Source of the DNA: Sulfolobaceae archaeon
GTDB lineage: Archaea; Thermoproteota; Thermoprotei_A; Sulfolobales; Sulfolobaceae
Assembly (NCBI GenBank): GCA_026627305.1
Contig: JAPNVD010000003.1
Span: forward strand, 186,001-250,000
DNA length: 64,000 bases
Direction: 5' to 3'
This document shows positions 8,940 through 18,012 of this stretch, piece after piece; within the stretch, counting starts at the first letter, position 1, and each line of letters begins with the position of its first letter. A program made the position numbers and the translations under genes. The notes under the pieces were generated by a model that did not search any database, had not been told where the DNA came from, and saw nothing but the letters and a program-made list of their open reading frames with translations.

Positions 8940-9180
8940 CATCATGTCCTGTAATACTATGTTATCATCTCACGAGGAATAAGCATAGTAATACACGCTG
9001 GGCGTGGGTTTATATCTAGAAAGGGGATGCAAGGTCATGAGACCAAAAATGCGTGGATTTCACATCTAGTGAAGTGGTTTAAAGTTATCTCCCTAAATAG
9101 GCAAAAGGATAAGAGAATGAACTCCCTGCTAGGAGCATGTGAAGCCCAAGGTTGATATCTAACTATTTGAGATTCGATGA
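8940..9180. other. structured non-coding spacer, possible ncRNA or IS remnant
   Basis: A 284-base gap between two convergent genes with no open frame of note. It holds an inverted repeat GTAATACTATG (about 8951-8961) against CATAGTAATAC (one mismatch), a small CACGC/GCGTG hairpin, GGTC-ATGA-GACC, and CTCC/GGAG in the part that reads AATGAACTCCCTGC. The last 80 bases carry several GATGAA/TTGATAT-like words but no CTGA D boxes on the plus strand. The composition is more G-rich than the flanks. A decayed IS200/IS605 end with its associated RNA is possible, but I could not prove it. Confidence 0.35.
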
Positions 9181-9192
9181 AACCCAAACCCC

Positions 9193-9687
9193 TTAAAACG
9201 CTTTCTTAAACTTCTTCTCTGAATAGTCAAAATATATTAAACCATTTCTCCTCAGGAACTGGAATAGTGGGATTAACCTCTTAGGTAGCTTTATTTCTAC
9301 TTCTGATTCCTCACTGATTTCGTCGAAATATTTTAGGAGAAGATCTATGGTATCCCTAAACGTATAAAGAGCTCTACCATCACCTAGTTCTATCACGTAA
9401 ATGTTCTGGTTTGAAATCCTCCTATTTTTGTCCTCGATAACATATCCTCTCTCCAGAATTCTTTCACATAGTTGTGAATATTGTGGTGTGTTAACTTGTT
9501 GATTATGTTGCACTAAGTTCTTTATCAAATTTTCAATCTCATCTAATTTTTTCATTATAGTTGAGGTGCTGAAGAGAGGTGTATCGGAGGAGAGTATATC
9601 AGCATCGTCCACCTCATTAAGCAAGTTCAATAATTCTTCGTCATTCTCTTCTTCGCTTTCATCTTTTCCATTTCCGTTTTTGCTCAT
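9193..9687 (-). CDS. uncharacterised acidic protein, 164 aa
   Basis: The first 40 residues are strongly acidic and low in complexity ([15 protein letters not shown]). A helix that looks like a short coiled coil follows (about 43-62). The C-terminal half has strands and a helix ([27 protein letters not shown]), ending with [12 protein letters not shown], possibly a winged-helix-like fold. No family recognised. It is divergent from the MoaD-MoaE gene across 40 bases, so their promoters overlap. Confidence 0.75.
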   Translation of the reverse strand: MSKNGNGKDESEEENDEELLNLLNEVDDADILSSDTPLFSTSTIMKKLDEIENLIKNLVQHNQQVNTPQYSQLCERILERGYVIEDKNRRISNQNIYVIELGDGRALYTFRDTIDLLLKYFDEISEESEVEIKLPKRLIPLFQFLRRNGLIYFDYSEKKFKKAF

Positions 9688-9727
9688 ACATATTCTTTTT
9701 TACTTTAATTCGAATACAGAGATTAAG

Positions 9728-10426
9728 ATGAAAGTAAGAGTTAGATATTTTGCCTTTCTACAGGACATCACAAAAAAGTCCGAGGAACAGGTTGAAACTA
9801 ATTGCGCTACCGTAGATTGTCTAATCTCAGAACTAGGTAAAGTATATGGGAAGAAGTTTGAGGATATTGTGAGGAATGGAATAAACGGTATTCAGATAAT
9901 AGTTTTAGTTAACGGCAGAAGCAATGTGAAAGAACTTCAGGATAATGCGGAAGTAGCTTTCTTACCTCCTGCAGCTGGAGGTAATGGTGAACTATTGAAG
10001 AAGGGTACAGTAGATTTTTATGAGGAGATCAGGAGGTTTAGACAAGAGGCTCCTCCAGATGCCGGAGCCATGGGGGTTTACATAGGTTTTGTTAAAGGGA
10101 TGGTAGACGGTCATAGGGTTTATGAGTTGAAATACCAAGCTTATGAGGAATATACACTAAAGAGGTTTCAGGAGATAGAGGAAAGCCTAAAGCAAAAATA
10201 CAAGAACTTAGCTAAAATAAAGATACTCCACATTATAGATGATATGAAACCTGGAGAGGACGTAATCCTCATTATGGCTATAGGAAAGAGCAGACACGAT
10301 GTTCTACAGAGCATCGAGGAGGCTATAGAATTGGTTAAGAACACTACAGGCATTTGGAAGCTTGAGGTTAGAGATGATGGAGAGTTTTGGGTTGTGGCTG
10401 GTGATAAGAGGGTGAAGAGGGAATGA
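9728..10426 (+). CDS. MoaD-MoaE fusion, molybdopterin synthase (MoaX type)
   Basis: 232 residues. Residues 1-85 are a MoaD ubiquitin-like domain ending in PPAAGG (80-85). Residues about 92-232 are MoaE with the [13 protein letters not shown] motif and active-site-like lysines 204 and 211 ([11 protein letters not shown]). Molybdopterin synthase inserts two sulfurs into precursor Z, which requires a free MoaD C-terminal Gly-Gly thiocarboxylate. In this fusion the Gly-Gly is internal, so proteolytic release after residue 85 is expected, as known for mycobacterial MoaX. ATG 9728 is chosen because an in-frame start at 9566 adds a low-complexity shadow of the opposite gene. It overlaps ThiD-ThiN by 4 bases. 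Confidence 0.92.
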   Translation: MKVRVRYFAFLQDITKKSEEQVETNCATVDCLISELGKVYGKKFEDIVRNGINGIQIIVLVNGRSNVKELQDNAEVAFLPPAAGGNGELLKKGTVDFYEEIRRFRQEAPPDAGAMGVYIGFVKGMVDGHRVYELKYQAYEEYTLKRFQEIEESLKQKYKNLAKIKILHIIDDMKPGEDVILIMAIGKSRHDVLQSIEEAIELVKNTTGIWKLEVRDDGEFWVVAGDKRVKRE

Positions 10427-11763
10427 AAAAGCCTGTAGCCATGACCATAGCTGGAATAGATACGGGAAATGGAGCTGGAGCAGAGGCTGATGTTAAGACT
10501 TTTGAAGTGTTTGGAATCCATGGGGTTCTAGTTGTAACAGCTATTACAGCTCAGAGCACAAAGGGAGTCTTCGGAATACTTCCGACAGATCCTGAATTCT
10601 TGAGGAAGCAAATACAAGTGCTAAAAGATGATTTTAACATTTCAGGAGTAAAGGTAGGGATGATATATACAAAGGAGCAGTTCAAGGTTTATAAGGAAGA
10701 GATTTCTGACATAAAGGTTAAGGTCGTGGATCCCGTCATTTACGCTAAGGATGGTACACAGCTGATTAAGGACGTTGACGAGTATAAGGAATTGGTGTTA
10801 AAGGACTCTACAGTTATCACTCCTAACGCGGTTGAGGCAAGCATTCTCTCAGGTGTTAAAATAAATAGCCTCGAAGACATGAAGAGCTCTGCAAGGAAAC
10901 TTAAGGAGATGTACAACGTTGATTATGTAGTCGTTAAGGGTGGGCATTTACAGGGGGACTACTCCTACGACCTACTTTATGGTGATGATCTAGAGTACTA
11001 TATTGGCTATCCTAGGTTAAAGGAGAAGAATACACATGGTACAGGTAGCGTATTTGCTTCATCACTGTTATCAGGGTTAGTTAAAGGTTATGATATAAAG
11101 TACGCTTTTAGTACTGCTAAGGCTATAGTTTATAATGCTATACGCGACTCTTTGGCTATAGGAAAAGGAATAGGTCCCATTGATCCCTTTGTTGATGTAG
11201 AGAGATCAGCTATGAAGTATAAGGTTATCCAAGATATGATAAAATTCGCTGACTTTGTAGAGAGTAAGGCAGGATTTTATAAGCTCATCCCAGAGGTTCA
11301 GTCTAATTTGGCTCATAGTATAGATCCTAGCTATGTGAGGGGGCTTCAGGATATAGCGACATATAGGGGAAGGATTATAAGGAGATGGGATACCAAGGTT
11401 ATAGTAAACCATCCCCCCGTCTTTGGAAATCCGACACATACTGCTAGGCTGCTTCTATCAATAATTAGTAAAGGTGTAAATGCTGATTCCCTTATAAATA
11501 TAAGATATGATGAAAAACATATAACATGTTTGAAGGAGTACGGTTTAGATGTAATTGAGGTCAACAGGGAGATAGAGCCCGAGGTTAGGGAGGGCACTAG
11601 TATGGAATGGATTATCAATTACGTATCTGAGAATTATGGTAAGATACCCAATGTGATATACGATAAGGGTAAGAAAGGAAAGGAGGCTATGATAAGGATA
11701 TGGTCATCAAATATTGAAGAGCTTATAGATATTCTAGACAGTTTAGTAGACTGTAATTCATAA
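10423..11763 (+). CDS. thiDN: hydroxymethylpyrimidine (phosphate) kinase fused to ThiN-type thiamine-phosphate synthase
   Basis: 446 residues. Residues 1-265 are ThiD: the N-terminal [17 protein letters not shown] and the late anion hole [13 protein letters not shown] are typical. Residues about 270-446 are ThiN, including the [17 protein letters not shown] and [12 protein letters not shown] regions. ThiN replaces ThiE in many archaea and joins HMP-PP with the thiazole phosphate to give thiamine phosphate. The ATG overlaps the MoaX stop in an ATGA, so the two are translationally coupled. The usual Asp-Pro of the ThiD N-motif reads Asp-Thr and the last Gly-Cys reads Gly-Ser; both are tolerated in the family. 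Confidence 0.93.
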   Translation: MKKPVAMTIAGIDTGNGAGAEADVKTFEVFGIHGVLVVTAITAQSTKGVFGILPTDPEFLRKQIQVLKDDFNISGVKVGMIYTKEQFKVYKEEISDIKVKVVDPVIYAKDGTQLIKDVDEYKELVLKDSTVITPNAVEASILSGVKINSLEDMKSSARKLKEMYNVDYVVVKGGHLQGDYSYDLLYGDDLEYYIGYPRLKEKNTHGTGSVFASSLLSGLVKGYDIKYAFSTAKAIVYNAIRDSLAIGKGIGPIDPFVDVERSAMKYKVIQDMIKFADFVESKAGFYKLIPEVQSNLAHSIDPSYVRGLQDIATYRGRIIRRWDTKVIVNHPPVFGNPTHTARLLLSIISKGVNADSLINIRYDEKHITCLKEYGLDVIEVNREIEPEVREGTSMEWIINYVSENYGKIPNVIYDKGKKGKEAMIRIWSSNIEELIDILDSLVDCNS

Positions 11764-11860
11764 ATTACTAATTATAATCTGGATTTATTGTACATGTTCT
11801 TTTAAAAAGTTAAAAGTTATTGGGTAAAATTTTTAAACTAATGAATTTATTAGAAATTAA

Positions 11861-12394
11861 ATGATACTGCAACTTCCTCCTGGGAACAATGTTCCATATA
11901 GAGTTAATGCCTTTATAGAGATTCCTTTAGGATCAAACATAAAATACGAGTATGATAGAAAGTTAGGTGTAATCAAGGTCGATAGAATACTTTACACTTC
12001 AATGGTTTATCCCTTTAACTATGGATTTATCCCAGGTACATTGGAGGAAGATGGCGATCCTTTAGATGTGTTAGTTGTTTCAAATCAATCACTTTATCCA
12101 GGCGTGTTGATCGAGGTTAGACCAATTGGTGTTCTAAAGACTGAGGATGAGGAGGGTACTGATAGGAAAATTATAGCAGTACCAATTGATAAAATAGATA
12201 TGACCTTTTCTAAAATTAATGAAGTAGAGGATTTGCCCGAGATCATTAAGTTGAAGATAGCTCATTTCTATGAGCATTATAAGGAGATCGAGCCAAATAA
12301 ATGGGTAAAGGTAATGGGCTGGGGTAGCTCTACTGAGGCTAGAACTATAATTCTTGAGGCTATAAACAGGTTTAATAATTCTAAGAAAGCGTAA
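11861..12394 (+). CDS. ppa: soluble inorganic pyrophosphatase, family I
   Basis: 177 residues, the size of archaeal family I enzymes. The KYEYD start region, YGFIPGT and the metal-binding [10 protein letters not shown] (about 65-74) are all present, as are KVMGW near the end. It hydrolyses pyrophosphate to phosphate in the cytosol and pulls biosynthesis forward. A TTTTTAAAC box about 30 bases before the ATG suggests a leaderless gene. It opens a block in which PPDK and a membrane PPase also handle pyrophosphate. Only the first 8 residues are unlike the best-known Sulfolobus enzyme as I remember it. Confidence 0.96.
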   Translation: MILQLPPGNNVPYRVNAFIEIPLGSNIKYEYDRKLGVIKVDRILYTSMVYPFNYGFIPGTLEEDGDPLDVLVVSNQSLYPGVLIEVRPIGVLKTEDEEGTDRKIIAVPIDKIDMTFSKINEVEDLPEIIKLKIAHFYEHYKEIEPNKWVKVMGWGSSTEARTIILEAINRFNNSKKA

Positions 12395-12423
12395 TTTATT
12401 TTCTTCTTCTCAATCTACACTTT

Positions 12424-12960
12424 ATGAATATCGAAAAAGCAATTATAGCCTCTAAAAATCTCGTTAGGACAGGTTGGATGCAAAATGGTATTCCACCTTC
12501 TATGGGAGAAACTGTAGCCTCTCACTCTTTTGAAGCTGCAGTATTAGCTTATTTAATCTCCTTAGAGCTGAAGAAGAAAGGAATAGATATAAATCCGGAG
12601 AGGGCTTCAGTAATAGCTTTATTTCATGATTTGGGCGAGAGCTTACTAGGAGATCTTCCAAAATGGGCTTCTGATAGGGTTAAAAGTAAAAACGAGATAG
12701 AAAGGGAGGCTATTAAGGAGTTAGGACTTCCGTTAGACCTCTTCGATGAGTATGAAAGCCGTAAAACTAATGAAGGTCTTGTGGCGAAGTTCTGTGACAT
12801 ACTCTCAACATATTTGCAGGCAATCAGATACAAGAAGTTAGGATTTAAGGTAGATTCAATTATAGAGACTTATGAGAGGGAAATAGAGCTCAGTATAAAT
12901 ACTTTTCCGCTTTCGACTATCAAGGAATTCATACATACTCTGATTAATGAATACAAATAA
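12424..12960 (+). CDS. HD-domain hydrolase (YfbR/HDDC2-like 5'-nucleotidase)
   Basis: 178 residues with the HD-superfamily metal ligands: H in ETVASHSFEAA (near 34), HD in ALFHDLGE (about 68-69) and a later Asp in AKFCDILSTY. The ESLLGDLPKWA stretch is typical of the YfbR/HDDC2 group, which dephosphorylate deoxynucleoside 5'-monophosphates. That activity is inferred from the family. It lies 29 bases after the pyrophosphatase in the same direction and may be co-transcribed with it. Confidence 0.88.
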   Translation: MNIEKAIIASKNLVRTGWMQNGIPPSMGETVASHSFEAAVLAYLISLELKKKGIDINPERASVIALFHDLGESLLGDLPKWASDRVKSKNEIEREAIKELGLPLDLFDEYESRKTNEGLVAKFCDILSTYLQAIRYKKLGFKVDSIIETYEREIELSINTFPLSTIKEFIHTLINEYK

Positions 12961-13041
12961 TATTTGTGTATACCTAAATTATGATGAGCAATTTGCCAAA
13001 AACTTAAATTTATTAAAAACAGATAACTCATAAGATCTGTT

Positions 13042-15717
13042 ATGCCTAAATACGTATACACATGGGAAGAGGCTGATTATAACAATGTAAAGCTCTTCGG
13101 TGGAAAGGCTTCAGGACTCGCAATGATGGCACAGTTAGGTTTACCCGTGCCTCCTGGTATCGTAATAACAACTGAGGCCTGCAAAGCATATTATCAAAAT
13201 GATAAGAAACTTCCACCTGGTTTGATGGATGAAGTAAGGGAGAAGTTGAAATATATAGAAGAGAAAAGCGGAAGAAGGTTTGGAGACCCAGAAAACCCGC
13301 TTTTAGTCTCGGTTAGGTCTGGTGCAGCCGTTTCAATGCCCGGAATGATGGATACTGTATTAAACTTGGGTATAAATGATAAAACCTTACCTGGAGTAGC
13401 AAAGCAACTAGATAGTGAAAGAGCGGCGTGGGATGTCTATCGTAGATTCCTTCAGATGTTTGGTAAAATAGTTCTTGGAATAGACGAAAAGAAATTCAAC
13501 GATATATTTGAAGAAGTGAAGAGAAAATATGGTGCAAAGACTGATGCAGAGTTAAACGTTGATGCATTAAAGGAAATAACGCAAAGGTTTAAGGAGCTAA
13601 TCTTGAAAGAGAAGGGAGACGTTTGGACTGAAGATCCTTGGAAGCAGTTGGAGATGGCAATAGCTGCAGTCTTTGACTCCTGGGAGAGCCCAAGAGCAGT
13701 ATTCTATAGAAAGGTGAATAATATAACTCCAGATATAGCTGATGGTACAGCTGTGGCTATAGTGATGATGGTATTTGGAAATGCTGGTCCCGATTCTGGA
13801 ACAGGTGTCGTGTTCTCCAGAGATCCATCAACGGGCGAAGATAAGCTATATGGAGAATTTTTATCCCTTGCCCAAGGTGAAGATGTAGTAGCTGGTATAA
13901 GAACTCCAATCTCCATTGACGAGATGGCTAAGATCTTGCCGGAAGCATATAAGCAATTGTATGAAGGGGCTAAGAAACTAGAGAAGTTTAAGAAGGCAGT
14001 GCAGGATATCGAATTTACAGTAGAGCATGGGAAGTTATACTTCTTGCAGACTAGAAATGGCAAATTGGGACCACTTGCTGCTGTAAAAGTTGCAGTTGAT
14101 ATGTATAAGGAAGGCTTAATATCAAAGGAAGAGGCTTTACTCAGAGTTAAACCAGAGCATATAGTACAGTTGCTCTATCCAAGGATAGATCCCAAAGAGA
14201 ACGCGAAACCTATAGCTAAAGGTTTAGCATCTTCTCCTGGTGCTGTTAGTGGAAGAGTAGTATTTGATGCAGATACTGCTGTAGCCTGGGCTCAGAAGGG
14301 AGAGAAAGTAATACTTGTAAGAGAGGAGACAAAGCCAGATGATGTTCATGGTATGTATGCTTCGGTAGGTATACTAACGAGTAGAGGAGGAATGACAAGT
14401 CACGCTGCGGTTGTCGCAAGGGCAATTGGTAGACCCTCAGTAGTAGGTTGTGAGGATATAGCTGTGGATTATGAGAAGAGGCAATTTGTAGTGAAAGGAA
14501 CTAATATTGTAGTAAAAGAGGGTGACTGGATAACAATCGATGGCTCTACTGGTAGCGTTTACCTAGGCAAGGTAAGGACAATAGAGGCTGAGCCTCCTCA
14601 GGAATTCTATGAGATATTGAAGTGGGCTGATGAAGAGAGGAAATTAGGTGTTTGGGCTAATGCTGATCAGCCAGACGACGCTATGATAGCTAAGAAGTTC
14701 GGAGCTGAGGGAATTGGATTACTGAGGACAGAGAGGATGTTTAGAAGACCTGATAGGTTAGAGATCTTTAGAAAGGCTATATTAACTGATGACGAAAAGG
14801 AGAGGAGGGATGCATTAAATCAACTAGTTCCAATGATGAAGAAGGACTTTGAAGAAATGTTAGTGATAATGGAAGGAAAACCTGTAATAATTAGGTTATT
14901 TGACCCACCAGTTCACGAGTTCTTACAAAATGAGGAGGAAATTATAGAAAAGTTAGCGGAGTTGAGAGCTAAGGGTGGTTCTGACAGCGAAATAAAGAGC
15001 CTTGAAGATATGCTGAAGAGGATCAGAAGGTTTAAAGAGGCTAATCCAATGATGGGTAGAAGAGGTGTTAGGCTAGGTATTACATATCCGGAGATCTATG
15101 AGGCTCAAGTAAGGGCTATATTAAGTGCTGCAGCGGAACTAACACTTCAGGGTAAGAAAGTTAACGTCGAGATAATGATACCTCAAGTTGCGATAGCTAA
15201 AGAATTAGAGTACATAAAACAGAACGTCATAGAACCAGTAGCTAAACAGGTAGAAAGCGAATACAACGTGAAGTTGAACTTCAAAGTTGGTACAATGATC
15301 GAGACAGTTAGGGCATGTCTAACTGCAGATGAAATAGCAAAAGTCGCGGACTTCTTCAGCTTTGGGACTAACGATCTAACACAAGCCACTTTCAGCTTTA
15401 GTAGAGACGATGTAGAGAACGAATTCATGCCCAAATACTTAGATCTTAAGATTCTACCTTATGATCCGTTTGAGACTTTAGATGAGGGAGGAGTTGCTAA
15501 ATTAATGGAGATAGCAGTAAAGTCTGCTAGGAGTATTAAACCAGATATAGAGTTAGGAATTTGTGGAGAACATGGTGGTGATCCCAAGAGTATTGAAATA
15601 GCTCATAGAATAGGACTGAATTACGTGAGTGCCTCACCCTATAGGATACCAGTAGCGAGGTTAGCAGCAGCTCATGCAGCTATAAAGGCTAAAGGGATTA
15701 AGGTCTACGAGTACTAA
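13042..15717 (+). CDS. ppdK: pyruvate, phosphate dikinase
   Basis: 891 residues, full length. The nucleotide-binding part starts with FGGKASGLAMMAQLGLPVPPG. The phospho-carrier histidine lies in RGGMTSHAAVVARAIG (near 450). The C-terminal PEP/pyruvate barrel holds FGTNDLTQ and GICGEHGGDPKS, whose Cys is the acid-base residue of the family. The enzyme interconverts pyruvate + ATP + Pi with PEP + AMP + PPi, and in gluconeogenic or CO2-fixing archaea it makes PEP. The PPi released fits the two neighbouring pyrophosphatases. A TTTATTAAAA box about 30 bases upstream of the ATG suggests leaderless expression. Confidence 0.97.
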   Translation: MPKYVYTWEEADYNNVKLFGGKASGLAMMAQLGLPVPPGIVITTEACKAYYQNDKKLPPGLMDEVREKLKYIEEKSGRRFGDPENPLLVSVRSGAAVSMPGMMDTVLNLGINDKTLPGVAKQLDSERAAWDVYRRFLQMFGKIVLGIDEKKFNDIFEEVKRKYGAKTDAELNVDALKEITQRFKELILKEKGDVWTEDPWKQLEMAIAAVFDSWESPRAVFYRKVNNITPDIADGTAVAIVMMVFGNAGPDSGTGVVFSRDPSTGEDKLYGEFLSLAQGEDVVAGIRTPISIDEMAKILPEAYKQLYEGAKKLEKFKKAVQDIEFTVEHGKLYFLQTRNGKLGPLAAVKVAVDMYKEGLISKEEALLRVKPEHIVQLLYPRIDPKENAKPIAKGLASSPGAVSGRVVFDADTAVAWAQKGEKVILVREETKPDDVHGMYASVGILTSRGGMTSHAAVVARAIGRPSVVGCEDIAVDYEKRQFVVKGTNIVVKEGDWITIDGSTGSVYLGKVRTIEAEPPQEFYEILKWADEERKLGVWANADQPDDAMIAKKFGAEGIGLLRTERMFRRPDRLEIFRKAILTDDEKERRDALNQLVPMMKKDFEEMLVIMEGKPVIIRLFDPPVHEFLQNEEEIIEKLAELRAKGGSDSEIKSLEDMLKRIRRFKEANPMMGRRGVRLGITYPEIYEAQVRAILSAAAELTLQGKKVNVEIMIPQVAIAKELEYIKQNVIEPVAKQVESEYNVKLNFKVGTMIETVRACLTADEIAKVADFFSFGTNDLTQATFSFSRDDVENEFMPKYLDLKILPYDPFETLDEGGVAKLMEIAVKSARSIKPDIELGICGEHGGDPKSIEIAHRIGLNYVSASPYRIPVARLAAAHAAIKAKGIKVYEY

Positions 15718-15730
15718 ACTATTTGATTTA

Positions 15731-15778
15731 TCAATTTTTTATATTTACTACTTGTCTTTCTTTCTTCTCTGTTTTTAA
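15731..15778 (+). terminator. pyrimidine-rich U-tract terminator after ppdK
   Basis: Several T-runs (six T at 15735-15740, TTTC repeats and five T near 15772) directly after the ppdK stop form the U-rich signal at which archaeal RNA polymerase stops. No stem is needed or seen. Confidence 0.5.
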
Positions 15779-15865
15779 TATTCTTTATTATAATTATAAT
15801 AAAAAATATCTGTATACAAAACTAAACTTAATATACTTCCTAGAACATATAACTATGAGAGTAAA

Positions 15866-17962
15866 ATGTCAATTGACAATATATTATTAGTAATAATCTT
15901 AATAGCAGTTTTATCTCTTTTATATGCCTTGATCCAGTCAATTACTATAATTAGAGAAGAAGAAGGTCCAGATCATATGAGGGCTATAGCTAACGCTATA
16001 AGAGAAGGCGCGAAGGCTTTTATATCTAGGGAATATAGGACTGCGGGCATAGTAGCTGTAATCCTAGCAATAATTATTGCGTTGGCCTTAAGAAGTGAGG
16101 GCGGTCCTATATTAGCAGTAGGCTTTATAGCAGGTTTTCTAGGTTCCGCTGTAGCGGGACTAATAGGAATGTTAGTATCAATACAGGCTAATGTGAGGGT
16201 TGCCAATAGAGCTAGAAAATCTAAAGACTTAATTTCTGGATTAAACTACGCTTTCTCCTTAGCTTTTAGGGGGGGCTCAGTAACAGGATTTTCGGTTGTA
16301 GGTTTTGCCTTGCTCTTGATGTCAGTATTCTATTACGTATTAAGGAATCCTGTACTGATGTCAGGGCTGATGTTTGGTGCTTCGTTAATGAGTTTGTTCG
16401 CTAGAGTTGGGGGAGGGATCTATACTAAGGGAGCAGATGTAGGTGCAGATCTAGTAGGTAAAGTAGGTCTAGGATTGCCTGAAGATGATCCTAGAAATCC
16501 TGCAGTTATAGCGGATAACGTAGGAGACAATGTAGGGGATACTGCGGGTATGGCAGCTGACCTTTATGAGACTTATGTTGTTACCGGAATATCTGCAATG
16601 TTATTAGCTTATTTCCTTCATTTACCTGAAATTTATGTGATCTTACCCCTATTAATAGGAGCATTAGCAATAATAGCAGCGTTCATTGCACTTCCCTTCG
16701 TAAGGTTAGGTAAAAGTAAATACATAATGGGAGCACTATACAAGGGTTTAGCTGCTACAGTCATAGTAGCAGGTGTTATTTTAGGGGTGTTATTTTACAT
16801 ATTGAAACTTCCATCAGGTCTGTTGGTCAGTGCAATTCTCGGCTATCTACTAATGGCTTTAATGGTTATTGTAACAGAGTATTATACCTCCTACAAGTTT
16901 GGTCCAACAAGGACTATAGCAGCATCCTCTCAATCAGGTGCTGCTATAACCATTATTAATGGTTTAGGTTATGGTTTGCAAGCAAGCTTTATTCCTGCTA
17001 TTGGTATCATTATAGCTATCCTTCTCGCGTATTATGCCTCAGCGGGTACCCTAGATTTAGCTTCTGGATTCTCGATGGGAGTTTTTGGTATTGCCATAGC
17101 CTCTGCGGCGATGTTATCATTAGCGGTCATGATACTCTCAATTGACGCTTTTGGACCAATAACCGATAACGCCGGTGGTATAGCTGAAATGGCACAGTTA
17201 CCTGAAGATATAAGAGATGAAATAACTGATCCTCTGGATGCTGTAGGCAACACAACTAAAGCTGTAACTAAGGCTTATGCTATAGCCTCTGCCGCTCTAG
17301 CTTCTCTTGTGTTGTTCACGGCTTACTTGATCGCGTTTGAAAGTTATATAGGAGATTCAACTAATTTAAGCACGTTATTGAACGAGTTCTTAATTTATAA
17401 TCCTCTAGTTATTGTGGGGCTTATTATCGGTGCAGTGTTGCCGTTCTTCTTTACCTCTTTCCTCATGAGGGCTGTTGGTAAAGCTGCGGATAGCATTGTT
17501 CAAGAGGTGAAGAGGCAAGTAGAGACAATAGTAGGGCTGTTAGAAGGAAAGGCTAAGCCAGATTATGGTAGGGCAGTCGACATAGTTACTGCAACAGCGC
17601 TGAGAGAGTTTTTAGTGCCAGGGATAATCGCTATTGTGACACCGTTGGCTGTAGGTTTTATACTAGGTCCAATAGCTTTAGCAGGGGTCTTGTTCGGCGT
17701 TATCCTCTCAGGATTCCCATTGGCTATAATGATGACTACAGGTGGTGCTGCTTGGGATAACGCTAAAAAGTATATTGAACAGGGGAATTTTGGAGGGAAG
17801 GGCTCCGAAGCACATAAGGCAGCTGTAGTTGGTGATACTGTAGGAGATGCCGTAAAAGATACCGCAGGACCTGCAATAAACCCATTAGTGAAAGTTGTCA
17901 ATACGATATCGATTCTCTTCTTACCAGCTATAATTTCTGCTAGTCTGTTAATGATCCATTGA
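15866..17962 (+). CDS. hppA: membrane-bound proton-pumping pyrophosphatase, K+-independent type
   Basis: 698 residues with about 16 membrane segments. The catalytic region includes YTKGADVGADLVGK, PEDDPRNPAVIADNVGDNVGD and, near the C-terminus, GDTVGDAVKDTAGPAINPL. GNTTKAVTKAY carries Lys where K+-dependent enzymes have Ala, so the pump should be K+-independent. It couples PPi hydrolysis to H+ export across the plasma membrane. The residue after GKV is Gly (VGKVGLG) where family members usually have Glu, which is unusual. The gene follows ppdK by 148 bases with its own AT-rich promoter. Confidence 0.95.
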   Translation: MSIDNILLVIILIAVLSLLYALIQSITIIREEEGPDHMRAIANAIREGAKAFISREYRTAGIVAVILAIIIALALRSEGGPILAVGFIAGFLGSAVAGLIGMLVSIQANVRVANRARKSKDLISGLNYAFSLAFRGGSVTGFSVVGFALLLMSVFYYVLRNPVLMSGLMFGASLMSLFARVGGGIYTKGADVGADLVGKVGLGLPEDDPRNPAVIADNVGDNVGDTAGMAADLYETYVVTGISAMLLAYFLHLPEIYVILPLLIGALAIIAAFIALPFVRLGKSKYIMGALYKGLAATVIVAGVILGVLFYILKLPSGLLVSAILGYLLMALMVIVTEYYTSYKFGPTRTIAASSQSGAAITIINGLGYGLQASFIPAIGIIIAILLAYYASAGTLDLASGFSMGVFGIAIASAAMLSLAVMILSIDAFGPITDNAGGIAEMAQLPEDIRDEITDPLDAVGNTTKAVTKAYAIASAALASLVLFTAYLIAFESYIGDSTNLSTLLNEFLIYNPLVIVGLIIGAVLPFFFTSFLMRAVGKAADSIVQEVKRQVETIVGLLEGKAKPDYGRAVDIVTATALREFLVPGIIAIVTPLAVGFILGPIALAGVLFGVILSGFPLAIMMTTGGAAWDNAKKYIEQGNFGGKGSEAHKAAVVGDTVGDAVKDTAGPAINPLVKVVNTISILFLPAIISASLLMIH

Positions 17963-18012
17963 AGGATATTAACGATAAATTCTTTTTATAATTCTCTTTT
18001 TACTTCAGTTAG

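Noticed and set aside
12981-12987. Perfect C box ATGATGA in the spacer before ppdK.
   Set aside because: No D' or D box at a suitable distance; probably chance.
15640-15660. PPDK reads VSASPYR where many enzymes have VSCSPFR, suggesting a lost catalytic Cys.
   Set aside because: Counting from the C-terminus places the catalytic Cys of the family in the GICGEHGGDP motif, which is intact here. The changed Cys is not catalytic.
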